Part shown: piece after piece, positions 35,693 to 48,155 of the stretch
How positions within the stretch are numbered: position 1 is the stretch's first letter
Layout of the letters: every line of letters starts with the position of its first letter
DNA from: Geosiphon pyriformis
Lineage: Eukaryota; Glomeromycota; Glomeromycetes; Archaeosporales; Geosiphonaceae
Length of the DNA stretch: 64,000 nt
Direction: 5' to 3'
Assembly (NCBI GenBank): GCA_016748015.1
Contig: JAAOMT010000523.1
Location: 124,001 to 188,000 of the forward strand
The notes under the pieces: model-generated
Database searches by the model: none
The model's input: the letters and a program-made list of their open reading frames with translations, nothing else
Told to the model about the DNA's origin: nothing
Program-made: the position numbers and the translations under genes

Positions 35693-36616
35693 TGTTAAAT
35701 TGGAAGTTAAAAGAGGTGTCTACATTAAAGAAAAAGTTATTAATGCTAGGCTTTTTATAATAGTCAGAAGAACTATTAACACCAATTTATCAATTAATTA
35801 GAATGGTAATGATTCAAATGATGCAAATATAAGGTTGATAAATTAATGTCCTTTCATTCGTCTTTTTTCTATGACGCGAAATCTAATAATTTTGACCCCA
35901 AACAATTCAAGATCCCAATAGCGTGATTTAATGGGTTTAACTCCCTCGATGATGTATAATTGGAGAAGCTTTTTCGTGTTTATCATTATTTGGAGAATCG
36001 CGATATTAAAAAGTTATGGGAATTATCAACCCCGATTCTCTTTGACTATACAAAAAAGCAATAAACCAGAAGAAAAATAGTTTTATCATACATTTAGGTT
36101 GTAAAGAAAGTATTTTATAGACTAAAATTTATATGAAATTAAGGAAACTAAATTTAAAATAGACAAGAACTGGTATTTATAAAAGAGTATTTAATTGAAA
36201 ATTCAATTTGGATTCATGCGTGCACACTCATATTTTCACGATGAGAAAAACATATATTTGTGATTTTAAAATTTTTTAAAAAAAAATTCATGTTAAAAAA
36301 TAATTTTTGTTCTACCCAAATGGGACTGATCGTCTAGGAGATTTTGAGATTTTTTTTTTCCAAGTTTTTCACTCCTTTTCTTACTTGAACCTTCTCCCCC
36401 CCTCCCCTCCCATCATGTGATTTTTTGCGCTCAAATTGACCCCTTGGGAGGCTTTCTCCCTATTACAAAAAATATAAAGTTAAAAGAAATATGAATTAAG
36501 ATTAAAACTAAAGCTAAAATCAAATCAAAACTAGAATTAAAAGATCCTTGCAATCGCACTTCTAGACCTCTTTGAGTCTACATATTTGAGAGGGATCCTT
36601 TTACTAAATTTTAATA

Positions 36617-36769
36617 TTTCCAAATGCTTCATCCTACGAATATTTGTACCTTCTCCCAAGATACAAGGCTCGGAGTCGTTGGGATTTTGAGGCTGCTCCT
36701 CCAGTCGGCCCAATTCAAATCATTCTGGGAATCATTTTAATATTTATTGTCCATTGTTTCACTTGGTAA
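36617..36769 (+). other. Possible terminal exon of a small membrane protein
   Basis: An open segment ends SRWDFEAAPPVGPIQIILGI followed by a hydrophobic helix and the C-terminus VHCFTW, then TAA. The mix of a basic YKARSRW segment, Pro-rich turn and one C-terminal transmembrane helix looks like real protein amid otherwise AT-rich DNA with unlike composition. No ATG lies in frame and I could not place an upstream exon, so the start given is only the first open codon. Family not recognised. Confidence 0.35.
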
Positions 36770-37504
36770 AAATGGTCAGTAAGGCAAATTTTGTTAAAAT
36801 AAAAAAGCTACGGTTTAAATAAACATTTGTATGGCTAACATTTTAAATGTCCAATCGGGATGATTATAAATGAAGCTTTCACGTGTTATGAGAATCTTTG
36901 AATGGGTGGAAAAGAATCATATTTGGTGAAAAAGACTTGACCATTTTTTCTATTTTGAAGTGGCTCTCAAAAAATCAAAAAAACCCGAATTTGAATTAAT
37001 TATCTTTGATTCTCAGATTGGTTGGTTAAAAGAAAAGAGATTTCCTTCTTTATATTATGGCTTAAGATGACGTAGACGAGTTAATTAATAGTTCGATGCT
37101 TAACTGAAATAGGATTTTGGTATTTGGTTGAGTGAAATTATCATTCATTCATTAAAGGGTTCTTAATATTTGCGAAACCCAACCTGGTTTGGTTTTGAAT
37201 AAGTGAACACGAAATTGAGAATTTTTTATATCTCGTTTTATGGCAATTTCAAGTTCAGATGTGATTATTTGAGGCGACACAATTCGAAGTTTTGGAATCT
37301 TGGGTTTTTTTATTTGGCAGACTACAATGAAATTCCAAATTTAAATGGTTGAATAATGGAGATGTTTTTTTTATTTTTATTTTTTTATTATCAAGGATTT
37401 AATGAAAAAAAAAGTATAAATTTAAAATAAAAAAATTTAAATTAAATTAAATTAATGATAGATGTTTTTTTATACGCTTTTAATAAAAAGCATTAGCGTT
37501 ATTG

Positions 37505-37703
<199 letters not shown>

Positions 37704-38528
37704 GTTTGTTGTTGTTGTTATCGTGATAAAAAAATTCGTGAATTTGATAAAATCTGTTGGTTTTTTTTTTATAAAATATTATATATTATGATAATTAATT
37801 TCCAAATGAATTTTTTTTTTAAAAAAAGTAAAAAATTAAATACAAAAATAATTTCAAAATTTTTCATTAATTGAAAAAAATAAATAAATAATGGTTTTGG
37901 ATTTTTTGTGTTTAAGTTTTTATGAGAAATCCAAAAATGATAATAATAAATAATAATAATAAATAAATAAATAGTTAAAATATACTTTATATTATAAAAA
38001 ATATTATAAGATAATTAATTTTTTTATATTGTTATCACTCCAATGTGATTGAACGTTTATCCCGGGATTCTGGCAACCTGTTTGCTGCAAGAACAACTTA
38101 TGTGTAGTACAACGGCGTGAGAGTCACAAGGAAAGACCGCCCATTTTCTAAAAAAACTCATCAGGTCCCTGATCTCCATTGGTAAACGAGTGTCATTAAA
38201 GAGTGTTGGTGAAGAATAGTTAAAATAGTTAAAAAATGAAAAAACTTTTGACTACCAGACCCAAACAATAAATAATAATTTCAACCACTCAATCACCGAA
38301 AATATCTAAATTTATCTCTGACTCACCCACCGCTCCCAAGATTTCACCCTTTTGTTGCAGTGAAAAAAGAACCTGCCACTTACTTTTGCATTAACTGACT
38401 ATTTCCACCGTCTGTTAAACTTCGTGCAAAAAACACTGAACATACCTTAAATCTGTGAAGAGTATTTGTTTTATTATTGTTTGACCATCGCCCCTATCCC
38501 TAGGACCTCGTCGCCTTCGCATTTCATC

Positions 38529-40205
38529 ATGTCCTTCCCTACAAATACGGAAAACATTTTGACCTATCCAGAGCCAATGCAAGCCGATTTGCTAAACGAA
38601 CAAGACACAAAGCTTCTTACAGATTGGTTCAACACCCTGGCGACCGAAGAACCTCCTGTTGCCTTTGGAGGTGAGATAACTGATTTTTGGCAATCATATC
38701 CAAAGCAATTGTAAAAACAAAGACATTTATCAAGTTTAACTTTATCAAACTCAAGCGCTTACATTACCTTTCTTGTTCTGGTGGAAGGTCCTTCCCAAAC
38801 TTTAATATCGTCATCAAGAGGGCATCAACCAGGTTATGGAGCAGCGTTTGAGGCAGTATCTCCCTCATATACTGGAGCAAATGGCTTCATATATCCAATA
38901 GCTCCTCAAGGAATCACCATATCTAACACTCCCTATGGGACGCAAAATTTTCAAAATGGCTCGCAAGTTATGCACAATGCCTTTGTCCCAGCATATCCCA
39001 TAATGTCTCATCAGCTTGGACCACCTATTCACAACACGAATGGATTTCACCATGTTGTCAATGGGAATGGTATGGGTGGTGGAAAAGGGAAACTTCTTGG
39101 TGGTGGTCCAATGTACATAAAAACAGAACCCTCGATTCACACAAGAAGGAAACATTCTATTTCATCGTCTTCAATTCATGTAAGGGGTTCTTTGTCATCA
39201 TCCAAGAATCATCACTCTCCAAAACGATCGAATTCTGCTCGACGACCAGCAAAAAATTCAATTGATAACAATACCAGCAATGATAACAATCCTCTGATGA
39301 TTTCTAACGAAAATAGACTAGATGAGATGTCATCCACGTTAAATATATCACTACAACAACAACAACAACAACAAGTATCCTCCTCGTCCTCAAACACTTT
39401 AGAATCTGCGCCTGTTGCGTCATCATCAAACGTAGATATACCATCATCACCAAAATTAGATTCTCAAGGAGAAACAAGTTCAAACCCTACAACTTCATCA
39501 AATCGTGGTGGGCGGGGTAAAAAAGTTCATCATGAACTCTTAACAGAAGCCGAAAAAAAGGCTAACCATATTGCGTCTGAACAGAAAAGGCGTCAGAACA
39601 TTCGTATGGGTTTTGATCAATTAGTTGAGATTGTGCCAACACTGAGTCAGTGTCATCGAAGCGAAGCTTTAATTCTACAAAAATGTATGTGATTTTAGAA
39701 TTTGAGGTGAAGGTGAAATTTTTACGGCAAAGAATGTGGGAAACAACTATTAAAATTTTGCAAGTCATTTCTTAATTGGAGAAATTGCAAAATGTAGAAA
39801 GAGAAACCAAGGCTGGAATATTATGGGCTCATTAACCCATCTTTATGCATTTCTATGTGTAGCTGTTGAATACATCCAACAACTTTTAATAGAAAAAAGT
39901 GATCTCAAGGACCGTGTAAAATCTTTACAGGCTACCTTAGGTGACGGGTAAGTCTGATTTTTGGCTTCTGATTTGTTTCAAAAAAAAGAAAAAGATAGAC
40001 TACCAGAAATATTTTAACAAAGCCCTATTTTATTTCGATACACTTTTTTGGAAAAAATGATTTCCCAAAATTTAGACATGACCACTTAAATGACTCGGTA
40101 GGTTTTTTTATATGTATCCATCAAATTCTTGAACCCCTTTAAATTTTTATTCAAAATTTATCAATTTTTTAGTCTTCGGATGGTGAATTAGATCTCATTT
40201 TTTAA
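38529..40205 (+). CDS. Basic helix-loop-helix transcription factor
   Basis: Five exons (38529-38670, 38788-39684, 39863-39947, 40076-40097, 40173-40205) give 392 residues. The N-terminal part is low-complexity (Ser, Asn, a Q run at QQQQQQQ). The bHLH starts at HHELLTEAEKKANHIASEQK, with the basic region HIASEQKRRQNIR (H, E and R in the E-box-contacting positions). Helix 1 is MGFDQLVEIVP, the loop contains TLSQCHRSEA, and helix 2 is ILQKSVEYIQQLLIEKSDLK, continuing into a short zipper-like DRVKSLQATLG. The exon 2-3 junction falls inside helix 2. The C-terminus ends SSSDGELDLIF. The H/E/R pattern predicts CACGTG binding, as in MLX/Ino4/Rtg3-type factors; the exact orthologue is unclear. The next gene, on the same strand, starts 421 bases downstream. 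Confidence 0.85.
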
Positions 40206-40625
40206 GAAATACGAGAAACTCCGGAAGCGCCGCCCTTTTAAAATATAATTTACGTGAGATATACAGTAGACATCAATTACCGCAAGTGTTTGTCGAGATC
40301 TCTTTAGTTAAATTACAAAATTACAAAATTTCTTGCTGCTTATCCCACTATGACGTTTATTACCATCAAAAATTCCTTTATCACCTCATTTTGTACTATA
40401 AAATCATATGAAGTTCTATTCAGTGAAATTTTTTTCAAGTTACTCTGATCAAAATGTTTCCATCACACACAATAAAGAGGGCTGAAGTTTTGGATTTCTC
40501 AGATATAATTCATCATCTGATTTGAATAAGATTGAATCTTTTAAATGTTTGATCATGTGACTAAACTTTTTTTTTAAGTTAAAAATATCATTTATCCCCA
40601 ATTTTTTTTCTAGAGTAAGCAGGCC
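40206..40625. other. Intergenic between bHLH gene and RPC40
   Basis: 420 AT-rich bases between two genes on the same strand. No gene seen. Confidence 0.55.
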
Positions 40626-42461
40626 ATGACTTCAGCTAGGACTCCACTTGAGGATACACTACATTCAATCAGAACCAGGGTTTTGATTGAAGCAGATAGA
40701 GTCTCTAATGCGTGTAATCGAAAAGCTTTATTTTCTAAAGGCGATCAAACTAGCGGACAAATTCTAGACGTTCACTCTCTTCTTTAATTCCTAGGTGTCT
40801 TCCATTGATTTTCCTGGAATTTTTCCAGGCGCTGATTTCGCTTGGGACTTGAAGGAATTCAAGCAGGTATTTTGTTAAAGAAATGCAGCTAAATCTCAAT
40901 GCAATTGCTCATTCTTAAAATCTACAATAGAAATTTAAAATTGTTATAAACCGCACTTCAAACATGGAAATGGAATTTGATATGATAGGTGTCGATGCCT
41001 CATTAGCTAATGCCCTCCGAAGGATTATGTTAGCCGAGGTATATCATTTCTTCATTACTGTGATGATATTTCCACAAAAACTTCACATCTGCCATATAAA
41101 TTATTTTCATTCACCCTACAGGTTCCGACAATGGCCATTGAAACTGTTTATATGTTTGATAATACATCAATAATTGTAGATGAAGTACTCGCGCATCGGT
41201 TAGGTCTAATACCGATCAAAGTTGATCCTGTATTTTTTGACTACCGAAAAAGTAAGTATTCGTTTTTCCTTTAGCATGTGCAAGTCTTGAAAATTTTAAT
41301 CATTCATCTTTATAAATTCTGTGTATAGAGGGCGAAGAGACGACCAGTAGAAATACAATTGTTTTCAATCTCAGAATCCAGTGCACTGAAAATCCAAATA
41401 TTACGAAAAACGAAACCAATCCGCAAATTAAGTACACAAATTCAAATGGTAAGAAGTCATTAGCATAGGACCTTTCTCTGAAGTCTTTATAATTCCATCT
41501 CTTTCTTCTTTGTAGTTTATTCCGGCGACTTAAAATGGGATCCAAAAGACGATGAAATTCAGAATGATTTCAAAGCTGATCCAATAAGACCGGTAGACGA
41601 TGACATTCTCTTGGCCAAATTGAGACCTGGACAGGTAAAAGTAATCTAGAGAAAAATATTTATCATCTTTTTAATCTATTATCTTTAACTTAATCTCCTT
41701 TTTTTTTTTTTTTTTTTGAAAAGGAGATTTACTTGGTAGCACATTGTGTAAAAGGGATAGGGAAAGAACACGCAAAGTGGTCACCAGTCGGTTAGTTCAC
41801 TTTTTTATAACTGCCCAAATAGTTTTCATAGGGCGATATCGACGCTTCCGTAGTATTTAAATAATTCCGTCAACTTCATGGATGTACAGCAACCGCGTCA
41901 TACCGATTGTTGCCCGAGATCATCCTTAAAAAGGAGATAAAGGGTGAATTAGCAGAAAAATTCGCCGCGTGCTTTGCTCCTGGGGTTGTAGAAATTGTCG
42001 AAGATAATGGTTCGATGAAATCACTGTTTTTCAATTAATTGGCGAATCGGTCATATCATATCTTTAATCATCATTTTGATAAAATAGGGGAAAAAGTTGC
42101 CAAAATTGTGAATCCACGAAAAGATACTGTCAGTCGTGAAGTTTTGCGTCACAAAGAATTTCAAGATATAGTAAAATTGACACGAGTTCGGGACCATTTC
42201 ATATGTGAGATATCAATTATTCTTTCGTTTGTTCTCAAAATAAAAATCGCATCGTTCGGTTTCTCATTTACTACCCTTAATCATCATCATCATCATCATC
42301 ATCTATTTGGTTTTAAAGTTAACATTGAAAGCACTGGCGTCTTGCCTCCGGAAATCATATTTCAGCGTTCCATTGAGATATTGAAAGGAAAATGCCTCCG
42401 AATGGGAAATGCGCTGGCGGCAAAATTAATAGTCCTCAATCAAAAAATGGACGAAGATTAA
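40626..42461 (+). CDS. RPC40: RNA polymerase I and III subunit AC40 (RPAC1)
   Basis: AC40 is the alpha-like subunit shared by RNA polymerases I and III and pairs with AC19. Ten exons (40626-40709, 40795-40866, 40931-41038, 41122-41251, 41329-41448, 41516-41634, 41724-41790, 41890-42009, 42088-42204, 42319-42461) sum to 359 residues in frame. Motifs: [74 protein letters not shown] (alpha-motif core), [51 protein letters not shown] and [16 protein letters not shown]. The first junction reads RVSN-VSSIDF only if a GC donor (AAT|GCGTGT) is used; the alternative GT donor breaks the frame. Intron 9 carries a CAT repeat (42280-42302). Confidence 0.94.
42280..42302. repeat. CAT trinucleotide repeat in RPC40 intron 9
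   Basis: About seven ATC/CAT units inside an intron. A His-run ORF across it is not coding. Confidence 0.85.
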
Positions 42462-42961
42462 AATTTTTGATACTCATTTGTACAACTATTACATATAGCT
42501 TTTTCATTGGGCAGCCAAGAGTGAGATCTGGAATAACAGATCTCCATTAACCCTTTCCCGGACCAAGCATAATGATTCAAAGATCAACATAGTAAGAACT
42601 TGGTTCAACGAGAACCCCCACGAGGCTTTTTTTTTGCATTTAGTAGCAGTTAATATACATCGCAATTTATGATTAGCAAGCTTGCGCATTTTTATGCCGT
42701 ATTTTTTTTTTGACCAATAAAAGCTGTCTGGACTTTTGATCCAAAAGTTCACGGTTTATGAGCATACAGCATCAGTTATAACAGCTTATGATAAATAACC
42801 ATTTTTCCTTTTTTTGTGTGTCAACCTTTTGTTAAGGGCTTAGCAGTTGGCCATCCATCCATTTTTTTTTTTTTACACTGTAGGATATTTTTCTTTTCAC
42901 ACTGAAGAAAGATCCGTTCCCCCTCTTTATCTTGTGCTCTTATTCTTCAAATTAGAATAAA
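42462..42961. other. Intergenic between RPC40 and MDM34
   Basis: 500 bases holding the MDM34 promoter, with pyrimidine-rich DNA (CTTTTTTT, CCCCCTC) shortly before the start codon. No gene seen. Confidence 0.55.
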
Positions 42962-44926
42962 ATGGCCTTCAAGTTCAATTGGCCTTCCTTTAACAAGGAG
43001 TTCCTTGAACAAGCAAGACAACTTTTGAATACCGCTTTGAATAAAGGCAATAAGCCGGCAAACATTGTGGATCACATTGTCGTCAAGGAACTGAACATGG
43101 GCACACAGGTGAGCTCTGCCAACGCCGATTTACACGACGCAGGTATCACGCAAGATACACTTTTTCTGTTTTCTGGAAGATTCAAAGCATTTTCCAATAC
43201 AATTATTTTCATATCGTAAATCTCTGAATCTTTTTCTGAATGTGTTTACTATATAGGCACCAGATCTCGAAATTCTAGAGATTGGAGAATTGGCCCTTGA
43301 TAAGTTTCGAGGCATATTCAAACTGACTTATGTTGGTGACGCTTATTTAGTTTTACAAACAAAAGTGCAGGTAATATGGGTAGGAAGGTTATGAGATGAC
43401 ATAGAGATATCTTTTTGGAAAAATTAACCAATTTTTTTTTTAACCCATTCTAGGCAAACCCAATGAATAACAACAATTCTGATGCTAGCGCGTATACGCG
43501 TCGCGGAATCCTCGCAGCTGACCAACCGCTTATTGTCCCTATGCTGTTAAGATTAAGCAATTTAAAGTTGCGGGGCATTGTCGTGCTTGTGGTTAGCAAA
43601 CAAAAAGGAATCACTCTGGTTTTCAAGAATGATCCCCTGGAAAAAGTGGACGTAACTTCCACATTTGACGGTGTTTCTAGTGTACAAAGATTTCTTCAAA
43701 CAGAAATTGAGAAACGATTAAGGATAATGTTCCAAGAGGATTTACCTTCAATTGTGCATCAATTATCATTGCAAAAATTTTTGGGTGATGATAAAAAAAA
43801 TAAGCAAGATCTTTCTCACAAAGGAATTTCAGAACAAGGCCCTATGTTTGATCGTACTCCATTGCAAAATCTAGAAGAGCACGCGCCTTATGATACTATT
43901 TCGATGCCTGAACTTCGATACTCTTCTTTGGTAATACCAAATTCTGAGTCAACGTCTAACACTTCCCCAGAATCCTCTTTTTATGGTGATGATGCTTATG
44001 ATATTGATTCACTCGATGGGTTCTCTGCTTATTCAACATATTCTAATTTTGGAGATTTATTCGACAAAAATAAAGGAGGATTGAAAGTAATAGCAGAGCA
44101 ATTAAAGGAGGGACAAGTTTTGGAAGGAAATCAACCTCGTATTCTTCATCGTCAAGGAATTAAAAGTTCAGGAAAACTCCAGCGGAGGGGCTCATTGCCT
44201 ACTTGGTTACCATCAATTCATGATCAGCAACAACAAATACAGACACCTTTAAGGAGACATGTTTATATGGTACCGGATATGAAAAAGCAAAGCCCAACAT
44301 TATCGACTGGTAATTTTTATGAGAGTGGAATTTCATCGAGCATCACTTCGCCAGATCCTTTAGATAGTTTGACTATGAAAATGACCGCCGCTAATCTTCA
44401 ACGTCATAATCAATATCAATATAATGGGTCTGAAACATCCATCAATCAATCATATTCTTTGTCGCCATCCACTGAAGGACCGACAACACCACCACCATAT
44501 GACATATCACAAAAAGCAAAATTTAATTTTCCAAAGTTCTCTAATAATTATAATGGGGATTTTGACCGAAACAAGAGTAACAATGATTGTCTCTATCCTA
44601 CATGTCAAATTGAAGAGGAGTTATATAATCATTCATCAACTAACAATCATGATTTATATAAAGACCTTCACAGGCCAAAAGCCTATGTAATGCAACCTTC
44701 TGAAACATCGGTTGCTGCTCAACTTGCTTCCCTGATGAATTCTAACCATACAATTTCACCTTACACACGCACCTTACAACATCTCACCTTTCGATCATAT
44801 CCGCACCCAATTAACAAAAAACCTGGGAATAAACGAGCTAAATCTGGTGAGAAAGTGATGGTGAAACGAAATGTGTTAAAGCTCCCCGATTTAACAACAG
44901 ATTTTGAACATTGTGATAATTACTAA
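42962..44926 (+). CDS. MDM34: ERMES subunit Mdm34 (outer mitochondrial membrane, SMP domain)
   Basis: Mdm34 is the outer-membrane-associated SMP subunit of ERMES. Three exons (42962-43108, 43257-43370, 43454-44926) give 577 residues. The N-terminus [10 protein letters not shown] is the family hallmark. The SMP domain continues [99 protein letters not shown] and [20 protein letters not shown] with LPSIVHQLS. The remaining 350 residues are low-complexity (Ser, Asn, Tyr, Pro), with [16 protein letters not shown] near the C-terminus, a conserved tail segment. Length is at the long end for the family. Together with MMM1 at 26057 this gives two ERMES subunits within 19 kb on the same strand. Confidence 0.93.
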
Positions 44927-45237
44927 TATGTCCCAGAGTCCTAAATTAGTAAAATCAAGTATGGTAACCGCGAACTTAAATTAGCCCTGGTTTTAAAATT
45001 TATGAATACTTTAGTGAACCTTTAATTAGCTTTAACCCAGAAATTTAATTGTTATTTTTGAAGCAAACTCAGTAATCTGATTTCAGCAGATCTGATCCAT
45101 CCTTTTGAAATTAAAACATCTCACGAATTTTGGTTACACCGTAAATCAACGGATTGAAATTTAAATTTTATTAGGATCTAGATCTAAAAAATTCTGCTTC
45201 TCATTGGAAGCAAACAATTAGTCTTTGAGAATTCAAT
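44927..45237. other. Intergenic between MDM34 and the FG-GAP-like gene
   Basis: 311 bases between two genes on the plus strand. Nothing is recognised beyond presumed untranslated regions. Confidence 0.5.
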
Positions 45238-47024
45238 ATGGAATCTTTGGATAATATCTCACAAACCCCTTTGTCAGAAAACCAAGAGAACCTTTTGAAG
45301 GCTCGTTCCCCTCCTGAGCTTGTCACTTCCACACCTTCTAAACGTTCTCGTGCTGGATTACCTTCCTTCAAGAGATTATGGACCCGAAAACTGTCGTCTT
45401 CTGTGAATTGCTTAGCGCTGGGAAATGTTATGACTGAAAAAAAATCCAACTTAAAAAAAGGCGCTCTTGACATCATAGTTGGCACTGATACTGGCCAATT
45501 ATTAAACATCAACGAAGACCAGGTAAGGATATTTCAATGAAAAACATGTTTGAATTAATTTATAAAACCACAAATCTCTTATAATCTATTTGTGGCTTGG
45601 TTTCAACCCATTTTAAATATTCTTACAGTAGAATTCCTATATTCAAATCCATAAAAACCAATAATCAGGAAGGATTCATCTTGGAAACCAAGGGTGGTCC
45701 TATACAATCTATGTTGATATATGATGTAACTGGTTTCGGCTGTCCAGATCTTATTGTTGGTGACTCTTATGGTGCTATCTCAATCTTTGAAAGAGAACAG
45801 TTAATAGGCAAGCGTAATATCAGTGCCTCCGTAAAACATATGGCAATATTTCATGATGCTGGTAATATTTTACACTATCCTTAACAGGACTGACTTTTTC
45901 AATTCTGATTTCCTATTAACAATTTTCAATCATCTTTTGGGAATAATCAATTTTTTTCTTAACAGTAAATGGTTTTGAGATTGTCGTAGGTGACTCAGCT
46001 GGAGTATTATCAGCATTTACTGCTTCTTATGATATTTGGAGATTAAAATTAACTGATGAAACCGATATTTTACCAAGAGAAATACGAGAGGGAATGGAAG
46101 AGGTAATCACTTTTTAATTTTCCAACTAGATTTTATGATTTTGATCTCACATTTTTTTGATTAATTATTCAGAATGTAGCTTTAGATCCTGCGATACGCT
46201 GTATACTCTGCGTTTCTTTACTAGATAGCCATCAAATTGAGACAAAATACTTACTTGCATGCGATCGTAGTCCCTTTGTTCATTTTCTTCAAGGAGGAAT
46301 TAGAAGGTTAAGTATTCCTGTACCCTGCGTTGTGAACGCTGTAAGTCCTCAATTTATCTATTAGGAACTTTTCTTTTTAATTTGGCTTGTTTTTGATTCA
46401 TTGGGAAAAATATTTTGATGCTACCCTATGAAGATGTGCTCAGGTTATTTTTCTAGGAAGGATAATTTTGACCCAGAAATCTTTGTTTCAAAAAATAATA
46501 CGTCAGCAGCAACACAAGTTGCATTGGGAGGGGATGACGGGCAAGTATATTTGCTTGAAGACTATACAGTTAGTAATTTCTTGTATGATAGAAAGGGTTT
46601 CAGTTCATTTCTCCAAGTTTCCATATATCTAAACATAAATTAATCTTTTTCAACAGATAGTAAATCTATTAAAAATGGATCAACCAATAACTAATCTCAA
46701 GTCCTTCCGACCACATGATTTGGATAGTACGGAGACTGATTTCTTGCTTTGCACTGGGTATTTCAATGAAATCAGAGTTTACAAGGATGCCGAGGTTTGA
46801 GCCCAAAATATTTTGACGTTTGATTTTCTTTTGATGTACACAAATTTCTTGCTAAACTATATTTGTCCCCAAAGTTAATATGCTCAATAATCACTGAAGA
46901 TTGGGTCTGTTGCATAATGGTTGGGGATGTTGATGGCGATGGCGAAGCTGAATTTGTTATTGGGATGATGAATCAAGTTGTGGAGGTATATGGGTGCGAT
47001 AGTTCCGATTATATGCTAGAATAA
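45238..47024 (+). CDS. FG-GAP/beta-propeller repeat protein, function unknown
   Basis: Seven exons (45238-45522, 45669-45861, 45966-46102, 46173-46340, 46434-46568, 46657-46794, 46875-47024) sum to 401 residues in one frame. After a Ser/Arg-rich N-terminus (PSKRSRAGLPSFKRLW), at least five blade-like repeats follow: GALDIIVGTDTGQLLNI, YDVTGFGCPDLIVGDSYGAI, FEIVVGDSAGVLSAF, TQVALGGDDGQVYLLEDY and MVGDVDGDGEAEFVIGMMNQ. The last has the D-x-D-x-D-G-x-x-E calcium-loop pattern of FG-GAP/VCBS repeats. No signal peptide or membrane helix is seen, so an intracellular scaffold is more likely than an integrin-like surface protein. Resemblance to KICSTOR subunit ITFG2 is only general. The first intron contains a decoy TTACAG; the acceptor used (45668) is the one that keeps the frame. 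Confidence 0.75.
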
Positions 47025-47160
47025 ATTTCATTATTCGAATTCGCTTAAAACAGCAATAATTATGGTGAATTAGACTAGTTAAATAAAAGTGGAGTTCTCA
47101 GATATAGAGTAAAAATAATTGCACCAATAATCTCATGAATCCTACAATTATGTAAATATG

Positions 47161-47529
47161 TTAACTCTCAATGATCCCCGTTTCCAAATACTTTTTCAAT
47201 GTTCCTTCTAGTGTCTCTTCTTTGATCCGATGTTGAAACAAGAATTGATGATTTAGGTGAAGTACAGGAATGTCAAACTTGTACTTTCTAAACCATTCTT
47301 GATTTTCAGGGGCGTATATATCTTTTTGTTCAAGATCAAATTTGATCTACGTGTATTATTGGGAATCTCAATGATTGAGAATTAAATATGGTAGATTGCT
47401 TCAGTTATTCACCTTTTTCCCAACACGTCCTATAGATTCCTTGGCTTCATCGCACAACGAACAATTTTTTGAGGTGAATAGAGTGAGAAGAATACGACGA
47501 CTTGTAGACGATGCGGATATTGCAGCCAT
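47161..47529 (-). CDS. Small glutaredoxin-like protein (DUF836 / YDR286C type)
   Basis: Two exons (47529-47413 and 47346-47161) encode 100 residues. The N-terminal strand and redox motif LLTLFTSKNCSLCDEAK give a CSLC active site in the thioredoxin-fold position. The second exon gives IKFDLEQKDIYAPENQEWF, then KYKFDIPVLHLNHQFLFQHR with the cis-proline P of DIPVLHL, and a final helix EETLEGTLKKYLE. This is the pattern of the DUF836 glutaredoxin-like family, which includes yeast YDR286C. The N-terminus (MAAISASSTSRRILL) is short and could act as a weak mitochondrial signal. It is convergent with the FG-GAP-like gene, with only 136 bases between the stops. Confidence 0.87.
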
Positions 47530-48155
47530 ATTTTGACAGGATAATTTATCATAAATTTAGCTGCGTATTTGAATAAATTAATTCTCTCTAGACCTATTAA
47601 AGCAAAAAGTTCGAACTAAAATAGGCCTTTGGTATTTCTTTAACAAAATATCATTCTTTCATTAATACCTATATATACAATGTTTTTCGAGAATGAAAAT
47701 AATTGGCTTTTTTATTTTTAAAACAAAGTAAGCCTTAATTAAACTTTTATATTTTAATGGTCAAATTTTCTTGATACATATATTTATATATATATATATA
47801 AATATCTCATGATCAATTTCTTCCTTTGGAAAGATAGCTAACTTCCTTTCCGTAAGTCCTGAATATGGTGTCTGCTTTTTCATTTAATTGATAATTTGGA
47901 AGAAAATTACTTTTAATTTGTTTATCTCATTTTTAGCGCTTTCTCTTTATTATTTTCAACTTATTTTAAAATTGGATTTTCTGATATTAGAGTCTTTGAT
48001 TCTCTACATTTTATGTACAAACGCGATATTACTCAGTCTAGATCTATCAATTAATTTTTTCGGGCCCCAAAATGTCTTAACCCTTGATCGACACCACATT
48101 ATCTTCAAAAGGTCAATATCTTGCATCTTTACCTTTGAGTTATTAAAACCAAAAA
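47530..48155. promoter_or_regulatory. Divergent intergenic region between the glutaredoxin-like gene and GPATCH11
   Basis: 626 bases between two outward-reading start codons. It contains an AT dinucleotide run (about 47780-47802). Both promoters must be here; no specific site is recognisable. Confidence 0.5.

Noticed and set aside
38466-38528. N-terminal extension of the bHLH protein
   Set aside because: That frame begins without an ATG; the first in-frame ATG is 38529.
43130-43662. Minus-strand ORFs over the MDM34 5' region
   Set aside because: Shadows of the SMP domain coding sequence; no motif support.
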